Source: Tenodera sinensis
Lineage: Eukaryota; Arthropoda; Insecta; Mantodea; Mantidae
Direction of reading: 5' to 3'
DNA length: 64,000 bases
Assembly: GCA_030765045.1 (NCBI GenBank)
Contig: CM060964.1
Span: 276,849,888-276,913,887, forward strand
Position numbers and translations under genes: made by a program. The notes beneath the pieces were generated by a model. The model worked only from the letters and a program-made list of their open reading frames with translations. It was not told the DNA's origin and did not search any database. Positions 1 to 11,489 of this stretch are shown here, in pieces; positions within the stretch are counted from its first letter, which is position 1, and each line of letters opens with the position of its first letter.

Positions 1-1832
1 TTTCTGAATCCGAACTTATCTTTCACTAGTATCTTGTTATACTCGAGGTATTTATACAACCTGTAGAACATTACTTTTTCAAGAACTTTTGAAAAAACTG
101 GTAAGAGAGAAATTGGCCTATAGTTAGAAGCATTGTCGCGTTCACCTTTTTTAAAAATGGGTTTTACAATCGAGAATTCCATCCTGTCAGGGAAAATTCC
201 GGTCTTAAGTGACTCAGAGGAGTGCTTATTTGGAATGAACATGATATTAGGATTTTTGTTGTTATTTCATCATAACCATGGGAATTCTTTGTTTTAAAGG
301 AGTTAATAATTTTATTTATTTCTGCAGGTGTCGTCAGATTAGCTTTAAGTTCTGGCAGTGCTTCTGTGAAACTTGATCTTAGAAATTCTAGTGCTGCTTC
401 TTTACTTCCATAGTTAATATTTAGATTGTTTGTTACATCTATGAAGAATTTGTTAAAGATTTCTGCAATTTCATGAGGTTTGTTAATTTCTTGATTGTCC
501 ACTTTTAATGTTATTGAGTCGTTTTGTGATGAAAATTTACCTGCTTCTCTTTTTATTATATTCCATGTAGTTTTTGTTTTGTTGTCTGAGTGTTGGATTA
601 GCTTATTATAATATAATACTCTTGCTGCTTTTATTACCCTTTTTAGAATTTTGCCATATCTTTTGAAGTAGTGTTTTAATTCTAAATTGTTACTTGTTCT
701 TACTTGTTGATATAATTCTCGTTTGTGTCTACATGAGGTCCTTATGCCTAAAGTGATCCAAGCATTGTCACTTTTCAAGTTAGTTAGTTTGCTGATTTTG
801 ACAGGAAAGCACGATTCAAAGTGAGTTTTGAAACATTTGAGAAAACTATTATATTTATTGTTGGTTCCATTCGTTAGGTAAGTTTGATTCCATGATTCAA
901 GTTGAAGTTTTTTGCTAAAGTCGTCCAGAGTACTTTTATTTACCTCTCTATATTTCTGATATGTATATTTAGGTTTGAGATTTAAAATCATCTTTTTAAT
1001 GCATATAATTTGGGCATCATGATCTGATAGACCATTGGTTATTGGTGAGACAGTGCAAGACTTAATTCTGGTGAATTTACAAATATATTATGTATAGCAG
1101 TGGAAGAATTATTTTGGATTCTTGTTGGAAAGTTAACTATATGTGTCATGTGATATGTTGCAAATAAACAGCTAAGTTGTTCCCTTTGAAGACTGGATTT
1201 TAAATAGTCAACATTTATATCACCACATATTATTAGTTCCCTCTTTGGTTTAAATAAAAAATTTAAGGAATGTTCAAGATGCTTTCTGAAAATTTCAAAA
1301 TTGCCTGAGGGAGATCGATATAGTGCTACTATGATTACATTAGTTTGATTTAAATGAACTGCACAGATTTTGAGGTCTTGTTCAGCATTAAATTTGGATA
1401 AATCTAAAACTTTATATGTCAAATCATTCCTACCATATATGCAAACTCCGCCTTTGTGTAAGTTTTTTCTAGAAAACTCTGCTCCTAAAGAGTACCCATG
1501 CAATGATATTGGGTGAAATTTCTGTTGTGTCAGGTGATGTTCAGAAATGCATACTAAATGTGGTAGTTTTTTTGAGTATTTAGACTAATAGTAAGTTCAT
1601 CCACTTTGTTTCTTAAGCCCCTTATATATTGATGGAATATTGACAAACAGTTCTTTTTACTATTCTTATTGTTATCATCATCATTATTATTTTTATTATT
1701 TTCGCTAAGATTATTACTACTAGTGATGGTGTGAGGAGCATTATTCGTTAAGTTATTAATGGATTTAAAGATATTCAGTCCGAATGTTACAATTTCCTTT
1801 AAGGTTCTCTGACTATACTTATTTTGGGGCAT
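1..1832 (-). pseudogene. Jockey/CR1-type LINE ORF2, broken, runs off left edge
   Basis: Read on the minus strand, this is the N-terminal half of a non-LTR retrotransposon ORF2. Positions 1832-1554 hold the start (..YIRGLRNKVDELTISL..). Positions 1503-1039 hold the apurinic-endonuclease-like domain, with VALYRSPSG and IICGDINVDYL typical of jockey/CR1 EN domains. Positions 991-164 hold the linker, and 230-1 the beginning of the reverse transcriptase (SNYRPISLLPVFSKVLEK). The frame changes at least three times (around 1510-1550, 1000-1040 and 170-240), so it is inactive. The rest of the RT would lie before base 1. The CFAP57 gene runs on the same strand, but this is a separate intronic or flanking insertion. 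Confidence 0.85.
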
Positions 1833-1859
1833 ACTTAACCTAAAAAAGACCTACAACTT

Positions 1860-2110
1860 GTGAAACCATAGCAGTTAAAGAGCATCCATAAACAAAACTC
1901 AACTTTTTCCTCCATTAGAAATGTTAGCTTTAAATGCAAGGGCAAATTTACATGTACAAGGGCTCTGCAATGAAAAGTAATAATAATTTTTTGCACTAGG
2001 ATTTAATCTTATGATATTCTGTTAGCTTAATGTGTAATGAACATGCTGTACAAGTTTCACTGTTGGCACTACTGATTCCAATCTGTGAGAGGCGGGCAAA
2101 CTGAGACATG
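1860..2110. other. Unassigned spacer
   Basis: This AT-rich stretch lies between the LINE and the mariner relic. I see no coding potential, TIR or tRNA-like box. Confidence 0.4.
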
Positions 2111-2119
2111 TTCAGTATT

Positions 2120-3205
2120 GCCTACCACAAAAATGGAAGTAACACATGATGAACAATATGTGGCTTTGAAATTCTGCTTTCATCTCAACAATTCTTCAGC
2201 TGAGGCCTAGTACAACATCACAGGAGTCTTATGGAGAGTGTTCTTCCCTACAGCATGCTCAAAAGTGGTTTAAATTGTTTAAAGAGGGAAGACAATCAAT
2301 TTTAAAGGAGGGTGGACTCAATCCTCCAGTTTCTTTCTTATGGAAGAAAACATCTGCTACTGTCATTGTGAGAGAGGATCAACAAATAATCTTACAAACA
2401 CTTTCCAAAATAAAGGAAAAACTGAAGCTATTAACAGCAAAGCAACAGAATACAAAATAAAACAAATTAGAAACTAAAAGCTTTGAAAATAAGTTGGATA
2501 CAACTTCAAACATATCAGTTCTGGAAGATCTTGCAATTTTACTAAGATAAGTGAAGCTTTTAGTTTCTAATTTGTTCTTATTTTACTTTCTGAAATATTG
2601 AAACTTTTACCATTGGTGACAGAAAATTTACACATGACACATGTTTGTGTGCATTGGAAAAGTTATGGTCATCTCATTTTTTGATATTCATAGAATGGTT
2701 TATCAGAATGTTGTACCTGCACACACATCAGTAACTGGACAATCTACAGGGATCTCCTGAAAACATTGTAAATTCATAGCAGGCACAAAATACCACATTT
2801 CTGTGAAACAGACTGGATATTGCACCACAATAATGCATGGTCACACATTGCCAATGTTGTTACTGAATGTCTTGCAAAAATCTATGTGAAGTACATCCGT
2901 TCCCTCCCTGTAGTCCGGATTTACCACCATATAACTTTCTCCTATTTCCTAACGTGAAGAAATGCCTTTGTGGGAAGCATAATCCATCATCAGAAGAAGT
3001 AGTGAAGGCTGCAGAGGCAATTCTGAAGGACATTTCAAAAAATGTGTTCTAACATGTCTTTGCAGACTGGCAGAAACACTGTGAGAAGTGCATCACATCC
3101 AAAGGAGACTATTTTGAGAAGGACCATCAAAACTATGAGGATGAGTAAAGATATGTTGTCAAAAAAAATTATAATTATTCTTTATTGAATAGCCCTCGTA
3201 TTATT
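2120..3205 (+). pseudogene. Mariner-like transposase relic
   Basis: The 5' part (about 2150-2340) resembles the mariner N-terminal helix-turn-helix: a ..FEI.F..H.NNSSAEA.. stretch followed by FKEGRQSI. The 3' part (2790-3150) resembles the end of the catalytic domain. There is a TGYCTT..HNNAW-type block, then CSPDLPPYNFLLFPNVKKCL, then DWQKHCEKCITSKGDYFEKD. Frames shift repeatedly and the middle of the DDE core is missing or scrambled. The end at about 3185-3205 (..TTGAATAGCCCTCGTA) looks like a mariner terminal repeat. I could not find a matching left end. A hairpin-bearing segment (2461-2576) interrupts it. Confidence 0.7.
2461..2576. repeat. 23-bp perfect inverted repeat (hairpin) inside mariner relic
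   Basis: Arms 2461-2483 and 2554-2576 are perfect reverse complements (AACAAATTAGAAACTAAAAG..), separated by 70 nt. Related sequence without the left arm and loop occurs at 16230-16310, where text matching 2424-2450 joins directly to text matching 2546-2585. Confidence 0.75.
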
Positions 3206-3350
3206 TTTGTTCCTTAATGGATATGATAGGTTCATATCCACTAAAAGTGAGTTAACAATGTGACTACTTTTAACCTTTAATTTTTTATGTAACATACTTC
3301 AGTATTTTGTCCTATAAGATGAAGTAACTTTCTTACAAAGTTCCACATAC

Positions 3351-5235
3351 GAGTCATTCCACGTCAAATCGCACAAAATATGGTAAAAATTGACCTTAAT
3401 ATCTCAGATTTTCTTGAAAATTTTTTTTGGTGTTTTGGAGCAAAATACATTTGACCCATGTTTCTTCATTTTATAAAAAAAAATTTATTTTGGCAGATAT
3501 TAATTTTTGAAATGTCCCAAAAATTGCACACTCCTCACCCTTCGATCAATCATACCTCTGATTGTAATCAAGCAAATTACCTAATCTTTGGCTCAAATTA
3601 AAGATAAATAGCAGTATTTTGTGAGGTGATTATTAGAAAATTTTATTAAGTATTATTAATATTATATTTTATACAATTAAAGTTAGATAATAAAACAAAC
3701 TCAACCATTTAAAAATCTGAAGAAAAAAAAACTATGCAATATTCTCAGAAAAAATCAGAATGGAGTCTCTAATAGTTCAGTTGTAATTAACCTTACAAAT
3801 CAGTGCAGCGGACTAGTGTGACAGCGGTGACGGCTACCTCGCACAATTACCACCTTCCATTGCGGCAACTGTTCATTGCTTGAGGTTCCATGAACGTTAC
3901 AACAGTATAGTAAGGAGAACAGTGCTAGCTGACACTATTATATGTACACTATTAGCATCTTCAAAATGTTTTTAAAATATGCATTTTAAACTAATGTTTA
4001 CATACAACACAAAACTTCAAATTTCTACTTGTCTACCTCCTTCTTCGAAAGAAACTTGTTTCACTAAAGCTTTAGTTTTTGAAAAATGAATGAAGAAGTG
4101 TAATTTTAAAGCATAGCTGGACCCATCGTTCTGGGTCCCTGACCTTGACTCAGAGTCCTGTAGGCGAACCCATAGCTTTTGTCTGTTTCATTAGCTCACA
4201 TTGTATAGTCTGCAAATGAAACCATGCACAAAATGGGGAGGGAGGGGGAAGGTAATGATGTCTGCATGATCTGAAACAGTCCTTGCTAATTCACAGGTGC
4301 TTTTTAGTGTAGTGTGCAGTTGAAGACATAGATCTTTCTGATAAGGAGTGAATACAGTGGATTTGTAAGACCTTGATCATAGCATAAATCAATTATGCCA
4401 CCGGTACATTCTAAATTAGGGACCAAAACATAGCACAGTTAGAGCAGAGAAATTGTTTCAAATGTATGGGCGCACATGTAGAAAGAAGCCAAATGCAAAG
4501 AACTGCTTACATCAGAAGATTTTTTCAAAAGAATTCAAAAAGTTCAAAAGCGCGTATCAGATGCCACAGGAGTATCAGAAAGAAGGTACATTGTGGAGAC
4601 ATTTTTCTGCATGGACTGTACTGCCTTATTAAGCTGATGCACCAATTCGCATGTTGTCTGCAGTCACCTGGCTTGGTATTCGCTTTCAAACTTTACATTT
4701 ACTTCCTCCAGGAGCTAAGAACGGCAAATCCAGCTGTACTTCACGTCGTCCGTGATTGCTTGCACGCCTCCAGAAAAAAAATTTTACCAAATGCACTTAC
4801 GCACACTCCATAGCTTTTAATGTCTTATTTTATAGATAAAATGTCAGGGAATACGTGTATATTTTTTTTAGGTTTTTAACACATCGATTTAAATTCTATT
4901 TTTGGTTTTACAAATATAGCATCAAAAAGCAGTCCAAAATTTGTGTGTAAAAATTATTGATTGAAAGTTGTTAAAAGTGTTGTATTTAACCTTTCCAGTG
5001 CACCATACCCCAACTCTCAACTCTATATGGACTTAGAGTAACAAGTGATTTTATATTACAGTGCGCACAGAAATTGCTTAGTTTCTAATAGCCATAACTA
5101 AGCAAGTAATTTAAAAATACGGAAATAAAAAAATGTGGGTCTCCTTATTTGATGCCTATTATTCATAAAAAAAAATTTGAACCTCCTACCAAAAAGTCGT
5201 GTTTTACGGGGGTGCGATTTGACGTGGATTGACCC
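3351..5235. mobile_element. DNA transposon with 24-bp TIRs (family not identified)
   Basis: The left end 3351-3374 (GAGTCATTCCACGTCAAATC..) and right end 5212-5235 are inverted copies with two mismatches. They frame 1885 bp of AT-rich sequence. Flanks ATAC and ATAT could be a degraded 4-bp target duplication. Inside, on the plus strand at about 4440-4620, a short region reads like a transposase N-terminal helix-turn-helix (..SKVQKRV.DATGVS.R.) but is frameshifted. No catalytic domain is recognisable, so this is probably a degraded or non-autonomous copy. The ORF at 4466-4813 is out of frame with that motif and probably not a gene. Confidence 0.7.
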
Positions 5236-5384
5236 ATATGTGTGATTCACACGAGAGCCCTTTAGTTCATCAATGGTATGCTATGCAAAAAAGGAACAAA
5301 CTTGAACTGGTTACCTAATAATAAAGAGAGCTTATTTGGGGTAACCTTTTGATTAAAGAAAATGTACTTAATTATCTGACATAC

Positions 5385-5600
5385 CTTCACTTTTTCCTTC
5401 AGTTTGAGAGGTTGCTGTATAAACCCTGAAGTGTTATGTAAATCAGATTTCATTTTATGGAGCAAGACATGAAGTGCACGGTTGTGTACTGTTTGAGCTT
5501 CATTTTCAACAGTAACTGCATGAAGCTTTTCTTTTGCATCTTCCAATTTCAGTTGTTGAGCATTATTTATTTTTAGCATGTTTGTCAGCTCCTCTTCCAT
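5385..5600 (-). CDS. CFAP57: CFAP57 coiled-coil exon, last recognised
   Basis: This 216-nt exon is 72 codons, phase 0 on both sides, with acceptor ..AAATTTTTAG and donor AAG|GTATGT. The end of the peptide, KMKSDLHNTSGFIQQPLKLK then EKVK, matches the family stretch with F.TDLHNC..YIQEP..LKEKV. The ATG at its first codon is only the first codon of the exon, not a gene start. Vertebrate CFAP57 continues for well over a hundred residues. I could not recognise those terminal exons between 1 and 5384, so they are probably beyond the left edge or very short. Confidence 0.9.
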
Positions 5601-6113
5601 CTAAAAATTTTAAGCATATGTTATATGAGATATTTTGAAATATAAACCATTCTGATCCAATAAACTTACAGAACTTAGAAATTTAGCAAGAAAAACAGCA
5701 AAACAAACTAAATTAGCAACAGACTTTTAAATCTGAAGAAAGAAAGCAGCTCATATTAAAAAGGATATTATAAATTCCAAAAAATAATGCTTCCGAAACT
5801 TTGTAAAAGTTTGGATTATAGAAACAACACTACAAAAGTGCATAATTTTATTTCAACATTAAACAATAATAAATAACCCCAAAAAGTACCAATCATATCT
5901 AATAAAACTGTATTTGATGACCACAAAATGAGTAAAGCCTTCACCAAATATTTTACAAGAAAAACAATTCAAATAAAAAACAAATATGAAGAAAAAAGAA
6001 GTAAACAGAACTTGAAAAAATTTACCAAATTCATCAATAAAGATGGTATTTTTAATTCAAATTTCACCATACAAAAATTAAAGTGATCTATAGACAAATT
6101 ACAAAATAAAAAA

Positions 6114-7580
6114 TCTGATGCGTTTCACTCACATGACTTTGTCTACTCTTGTACTAACCATTCTTACAAACTCTTATTCCTATATCGTCTTGTTAGTTAA
6201 GATAAGCGTTCATACAAATTATGTTTTTGCTTATTTCCTTGTAGGTGCAAAAGGAACATTAGAATACAGTAAGCTTTGTGCGATAGTCAAATCTTATAAA
6301 GCTTTGAGATTCCATTCTCTTTGCACACTTAACATATAAAAAAATTAACAACGATGATACATTTCATGAAAGTTTTAAGTTTTCTGAAACTCACACACAT
6401 AACAAGGAATATCTCTGAGATGGTTAACCCTACAAGAAAATTCATTGAGGCATAAGTTGTGTATTTTAGCAAGATCTACATTTTTTGTACAGCATGATTT
6501 GGTCTATCTCTAACGGTTTACCAGTTATGCAAAAGTCACTCAAAGTAAATATGACTACAGGGGCTATAGCCAGAACATTCAAGATATACATTTCATTTGC
6601 CATCAAAATATCTCAAACATATGACATTTTAATCAAAATCGTTAGAGCCTGAGACAGAATATTGTAAGACCCCAAAAGGAAATCATTTATGTAAATATTT
6701 ATTGAAAGTGTAATTTATTTTTGGTGTTGATACAAATTAGTTGAGTAACGAAAATGTGTTGCTATTGTTCATTGCTACAAAAAATTAAGTTTATTTAAAA
6801 ACGTCATAAATGTTAAGTTTCACATTTAAATTTAATATGTATAAATAAAAGAATTATATATATTTAATATTAAAAGGAAAGGGAGAATAGCTAAAGATTG
6901 CTTCCTGAACAATACGGGAACTATTTGATGAACGCATACGCGGATGTATACAACAAAGATAGCATCATGTAAAGTGGCGCTGGAATTGTTAATAGCGTCT
7001 ATGTGTTTGAGATGAGAAGACGTGTTTCTATAACGCGCGTGGATGTGGGTAGAAAAGACTTTAGAAAAGTGAAAAGACTATCAATGAAATATAAATAGGT
7101 GCGACAAAAGGTAATTCAATTGTAACGACAAAAAAAGTGTTAATAAAGTGATTTATAGTGAAGTTACATCGAGTGTTTATTCATTCCACCTAGTATCACG
7201 CCCTGAGAGAAACAATAGTCTCATTGCTCAATCCGAAGCCATATTAATTATAAAAACAGCACCAAGTCAATTTCAAGAAAATCAAAATTTTCGAAAAATT
7301 TTCCATGTAAAGGGTAGATTAGGGTGAAGCTATTTTCTTCAAAATCTTTGTGTCACATCCTTGAAAGACATTGAACTTAAATACCAATTTTGGTTTTTAA
7401 CCAACTTTTCCTTTTTGAGTTATGCTGTCCACAGTCTGACACACAGACACACACACGGACCTTTTTCTAAAAATGCTTTTTTTGGATTCAGGGGGTCCCA
7501 AAACATATATTTCCGGTGAAATCTCGACATCGAATTTTTGGGTGGAATACAATACTTCCCCTACTTACCATTAGAGAAAG
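6114..7580 (+). repeat. Family A dispersed repeat (copy 1), interrupted by solo LTR
   Basis: Family A is a repeat of about 840 bp that occurs at least eight times here. It opens TCTGATGTGTTGCACTCACA, with a subterminal ACTTTCTCTACT. Its middle includes ..AAATCGTTAGAGCC.. and a CACACAGAC microsatellite. It closes with ..CTACTTACCAGTAGAGAAAG. This copy is full length apart from the LTR inserted at 6650-7264. The 73-aa ORF in it is not conserved as a protein between copies. Confidence 0.85.
6650..7264 (+). mobile_element. Solo LTR (copy 1) of a Gypsy-like retroelement
   Basis: The 615-bp sequence begins TGAGACAGAATATT and ends ATAAAAACAGCACCA. It contains a TATA-like ATATAAATAGG near 7085 and AATAAAG near 7143. 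It is flanked by AGCC (6646-6649) and AGTC (7265-7268), a 4-bp target duplication with one change. The family A sequence resumes exactly at the junction. A second copy lies inverted at 49827-50475. Neither has internal coding sequence, as expected after LTR-LTR recombination. Confidence 0.85.
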
Positions 7581-8679
7581 CAAATACAGCCAGATCCTGA
7601 CCATTGTTTTGGAGAATTTCTTAAACATTTAGGTCCTAGGGCATTAACTACTGGCCTAAACCTTATTCATCAAATAAGGAACACTGTATCCTCTCCACAA
7701 GGAAAAAAGCCATTATAATTCCAATTTTAAAACTTAAGAAACCTGCAGAAAACATTTCCAACTATTGTCTGACTTCACTAACAAGTATATTCTCTAAGAC
7801 AATGGAACCAATGGTTCAGTCCAGACTTATATGGTAGGTACTTAGAAAAAAATAATCTAATATCACTAGCTCAAGCAGGATTTCAAACTCACCACTTCAC
7901 TGCAGAACAGACTGCAATTTAACCAAGAAACTAAAGGTTCTCTTGATGCCATAAAAAACTACAGCAGCAATATTTATAGACTTTGAAGGTGGCTTCAGAT
8001 CAATTTTGAAATTAAAATTTATGGATAAAGTCATGAAAGGAAATATTAATTGCAATATGTTACGTTGGATCTATAGTTTAATCAGTCAATGATTTTGTGC
8101 AACTAAAATGTGGTAACGTAACATCTAAATACAAAAAAATGAAAATAAGACTTCCTCAAGACTCAGCAATAAGCCCCACACTTTTTAACATTATGATTAA
8201 TGATTTACCAATAGGACTACACAAAAATGATAATATTAATTGTATACTTTATGCAGACAATCTAACTATCTGGACATCTACTCCTCGAAATACTCAGCAT
8301 AAACTCAATTCACAAGGGAATAATGCCATACAATCACTAGAACAATGGTGTAACGATAACTGCATGAAAATTAATACCAATAAAACATGTTGTAAGGTTC
8401 TTTCCCCTACACATGCTGTATCTGAGCTCTCCTGTATCTGAGCTCTGATTATATCAATAAAAAAGTCCTTAATAAATTAGAAATAATTCAAAATAACTCT
8501 TTAAGATTGGTAACAGGTCATATTAAATCTGATCCCATAACAGTGATACAGGTGCTTACTGTAAACCCTCCAATAATCCATCCGATTAATAAACAAGCTT
8601 TAACCCAATATGAAAAATTAATAAGACTACCTCAGGACAATTACTGCTAAAAATATCAAAACAGAGTAAGAAACCAGCT

Positions 8680-8910
8680 GTACTGTAGCCGAGTGGTTAA
8701 ACCATTTGCTTCTCACCAAAGCGGCCTGGGTTTGATCCTAAGCAACCACATGTGGGATTTGTGATGGACGAAATGGCACTGGGGTGAGTTTCCTCCGGTT
8801 TCTGTGGTTTCCCCCTCCATCTCATTCCACTGGTGCTCCATCTTCATTCCATGTATCATCAGTGTCACTGCCTGCAGTCCCATATGTAGTTAAACACTAC
8901 AGAACAACAG
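8680..8910 (+). repeat. tRNA-derived SINE (family B copy)
   Basis: The tRNA-like head has an A box (GTAGCCGAGTGGTTAAACC) and a B box (GGGTTTGATCC). The body CATCTCATTCCACTGGTGCT is also found at 38714-38941 and, inverted, at 55928-56163. This copy is the most diverged of the three. No clear target duplication could be assigned. Confidence 0.7.
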
Positions 8911-8995
8911 AGAGAGAAACGTTAAATCTCAACAGGGCTTCATACAGAAAGCTTATAAATTACAAGAACACCATGATCAAAATCAAAAGCCTGAG

Positions 8996-9245
8996 ATTTT
9001 TTTTTTTTTGATAAACGTCCTCCAACCTAATGTCATATCGGATGGTAAATGAATGAAATAGGTGAAATGATACTCAAATGAGCCCGAGGTCCATGGAGCT
9101 TTAAGTTACCCGACATTCATCTCTCAGGATAAGGGAAAACCTCAGAAAAAAACCTTACCCAGATAACTTACCCTAAGCGAGATTCAAACTCGCGACCTCT
9201 TGCATGTGAGGCACACACGCTAACCATCACACTACCGAGGCGGGC
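8996..9245 (-). repeat. tRNA-derived SINE (second type), minus strand, with target duplication
   Basis: The minus-strand tRNA-like head starts at 9245 (CCGCCTCGGTAGTGTGATGG). Its B box is the reverse complement of the GATTCAAACTCG stretch at 9181-9192, and the element ends in a run of about twelve A (plus-strand T at about 8997-9010). It is flanked by the 12-bp duplication CAAAAGCCTGAG at 8984-8995 and 9246-9257, which shows LINE-machinery insertion. Confidence 0.85.
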
Positions 9246-10199
9246 CAAAAGCCTGAGGGACTCATACCAGTTTCACCAATAGACAATATGGATATTAACT
9301 ATAACTTAAACTTGATGGAACATATATTTAAAAGTAACAGGACTCCCTACATGTTAAAACAAATTTTTCTGGAAACAATCCACAGTTTATATCCTGAACC
9401 ACTATGGCTACATATCTACAATGACAGTTCCAAATTGGATAATGAAAATGGAGCAGAAGCTGGAGCATACTCAAAATTATTCAGCTATTATATAGCTTTG
9501 GGAAAAAAATTCGCCCCTTTTTGATGGAGAAATCCAGGCTATACAGGCAGCACTAACACATCTTATTTACAGAATAAATGCTTTTCATAATGCTGTTGTA
9601 TTAAGTGATTCAACATCAGCTATTCAAGCTATTGCATCAAATATGTCTCCCTTTTCCTCTAATGTGTACAAAATAAAAAAGATGATAAAAATATTAACAA
9701 AACAAAATAAAAATATCCCGCTCCAACAAATACCTTTTCATAGTGAGATATATGGGAATGAAGTTGTGGATCTCGTTGCCAAAAAAAGGAACTAAAATCT
9801 TGCAGAAACCAAATCAAACCTTACCATACCACTCAGAAAAATTATAATTAAAAGAAACTTCCAAAAAGAACTGAAGCAGTATTATAAAACTCAAAGTATT
9901 GATAAATCATGGACAGCATTACTACAGAACAAAAAGTTAATACCTAATTATCTAAGACATGAAGCTCTTGCAACATTTAAATTACTGACAGGTCATGACC
10001 TTTTGTCCTCAACTTCCCAAATTGTGTATTGTGTCAGGAAGAGAACTCTATAATGAACAAGGATCATCTCCCTCATTATATGACTCTCATGAAGTTAACC
10101 TCTGGATCATTAACATAACTATACTGGGAAGCAAGAAACAAAATGGAATATATCCAAGCAACAGGGCATTAGACTACTACTAATCATATCAATATTCAT

Positions 10200-11165
10200 A
10201 TTCACAGTCAGGGGACTGTGCTGGCCAGGGCAGTTATTGTGCACCATAAACAGTATTTTGCATTGCAGCAGCTATTTGGAGTCGTGGGTTATCCTGGTGA
10301 AACAGCATATTTCCTTCTTGTCAAAGAAATGGCAATAACATGGGATTAATAACCTGCTGGATGCTGCTGGCACTGGTTTTACATGTCTGCTCACACACCA
10401 AAGGTGAGTACAATTTGTAACTAATGGCACCTCACACCAGCCAGGAGTTGGGCCTTATATCATGGGCGAGTGTATTCTCTGATTATGCTCACCAGATCTA
10501 TATCATATGTATACATGATCATCACTTACATACAGCAGAATCTATTCTCATTACTGAAGACAACAGAGCATCATTCCTTTGTTGTCAAATTGACCCTTTC
10601 TTGACACCAGAGGTGCACATGGCAGTGTTATGCTGTAAGAGGTGCTCTGGCAAGAGGCACACAGAATTTGAGCCCTGCTGCAACAAGAAGGTTTCCAATA
10701 GTCCATACTGGCACTACAGATGCTAAAAGTTCCCGGATTGCTTCCTTGGATGGTGTTCAGGCACCCACCAATGCCTGTATAATGATTTGAACAAGACATG
10801 TTTTGGCACAGTGTGGCTGTCCAGAACCCGGTCTGTGGTTGTAAGAAAGTTCCACAGACTGTTGATGAAAGTGCCAACACAGCATCAATACATTGTGTCC
10901 AAAATGTACAGCAATTTGTCGATAGGTTCATCCACTTCCACAGGTTAAGAATTTGACCCCATTCAAATAGTTGTAGCTGTGTAACAGGAGCATGTTTCTA
11001 TCATAATAGTATGGCAATACCCTAGTGTGTCTTTTGACACCACCACTGAACTGTTATGGTCCCACAGTGATTGCTTGCAGAATCAACACAGAGGTCATAC
11101 AAACCTGTCTTACAGTGCCATCTGTTGCCTGTTGACCACAACACATCAATCACTAATACTATAAT
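10200..11165 (-). pseudogene. Tc1-like transposase relic
   Basis: Conceptual translation of the minus strand gives, in order, a helix-turn-helix region (..YRQIAVHFGHNV.., ..RPGSGQPH..) and a joining segment (..KEAIRELLASVVPVWTIGN). Then comes a ..CSVVFSNENRFCC.. block at the first catalytic Asp site, which has become Asn. Last is a decayed C-terminal part ending near 10200 (..LPWPAQSPDL-like). Many stops and frameshifts are present. The two longer overlapping ORFs (10424-10726 plus, 10551-10931 minus) are chance frames in this relic. Confidence 0.7.
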
Positions 11166-11489
11166 AAACCCTCAGTATTCACACACTACCCAAATGACCT
11201 AGCTGTCGGAACTCCACTTACTCCACATACTATTGCCCTTGCATCAATGAACATAGTTCTCAGCAGTGTTGCTTCCCCCCCTGGCAGTGTACTTGCTTAG
11301 TGATGGGACCATACCACTATTTCTTGATACTCAATAATGATACAGACTTCTTAAGCACTGATACTTGATACTCGCTTAACAAAAAGCTATCTGTTCAGCT
11401 CTCTGCTGAATTATGTTCTTATTAGTAGTGTTCTGCATATAAATGCATGTAACCTCCTTTTATTTTTTTCTTTTGCTCATAATTTTCAG

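Larger units (their letters stand above)
7600..10185 (+). pseudogene. LINE with RT and RNase H, broken, with two nested SINEs
   Basis: Plus-strand pieces in order: RT N-terminal motifs (about 7710-7900, KKAIIIPILKL then ISNYCLTSLTSIFSKTMEP). Then RT core 8097-8441, where the catalytic region reads LYADNLTIW, with Asn where the second Asp of the (Y/F)xDD box is expected. Then a post-RT region (8440-8650) with LNKLEIIQNNSLRLVTGHIK. After the SINEs comes an RNase H domain (9288-9790, with IYNDSSKLDNENGAEAGAYS and ..VLSDSTSAIQAI..). Last is a C-terminal zinc-type tail (9960-10180). Frameshifts are frequent, for example near 9520. RNase H after RT suggests the I, R1 or Loa lineages. It is inactive. 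Confidence 0.8.

Noticed and set aside
10424..10931. Cys-rich overlapping ORFs as possible secreted peptides
   Set aside because: The region translates in other frames as a decayed Tc1-like transposase; these frames are accidental.
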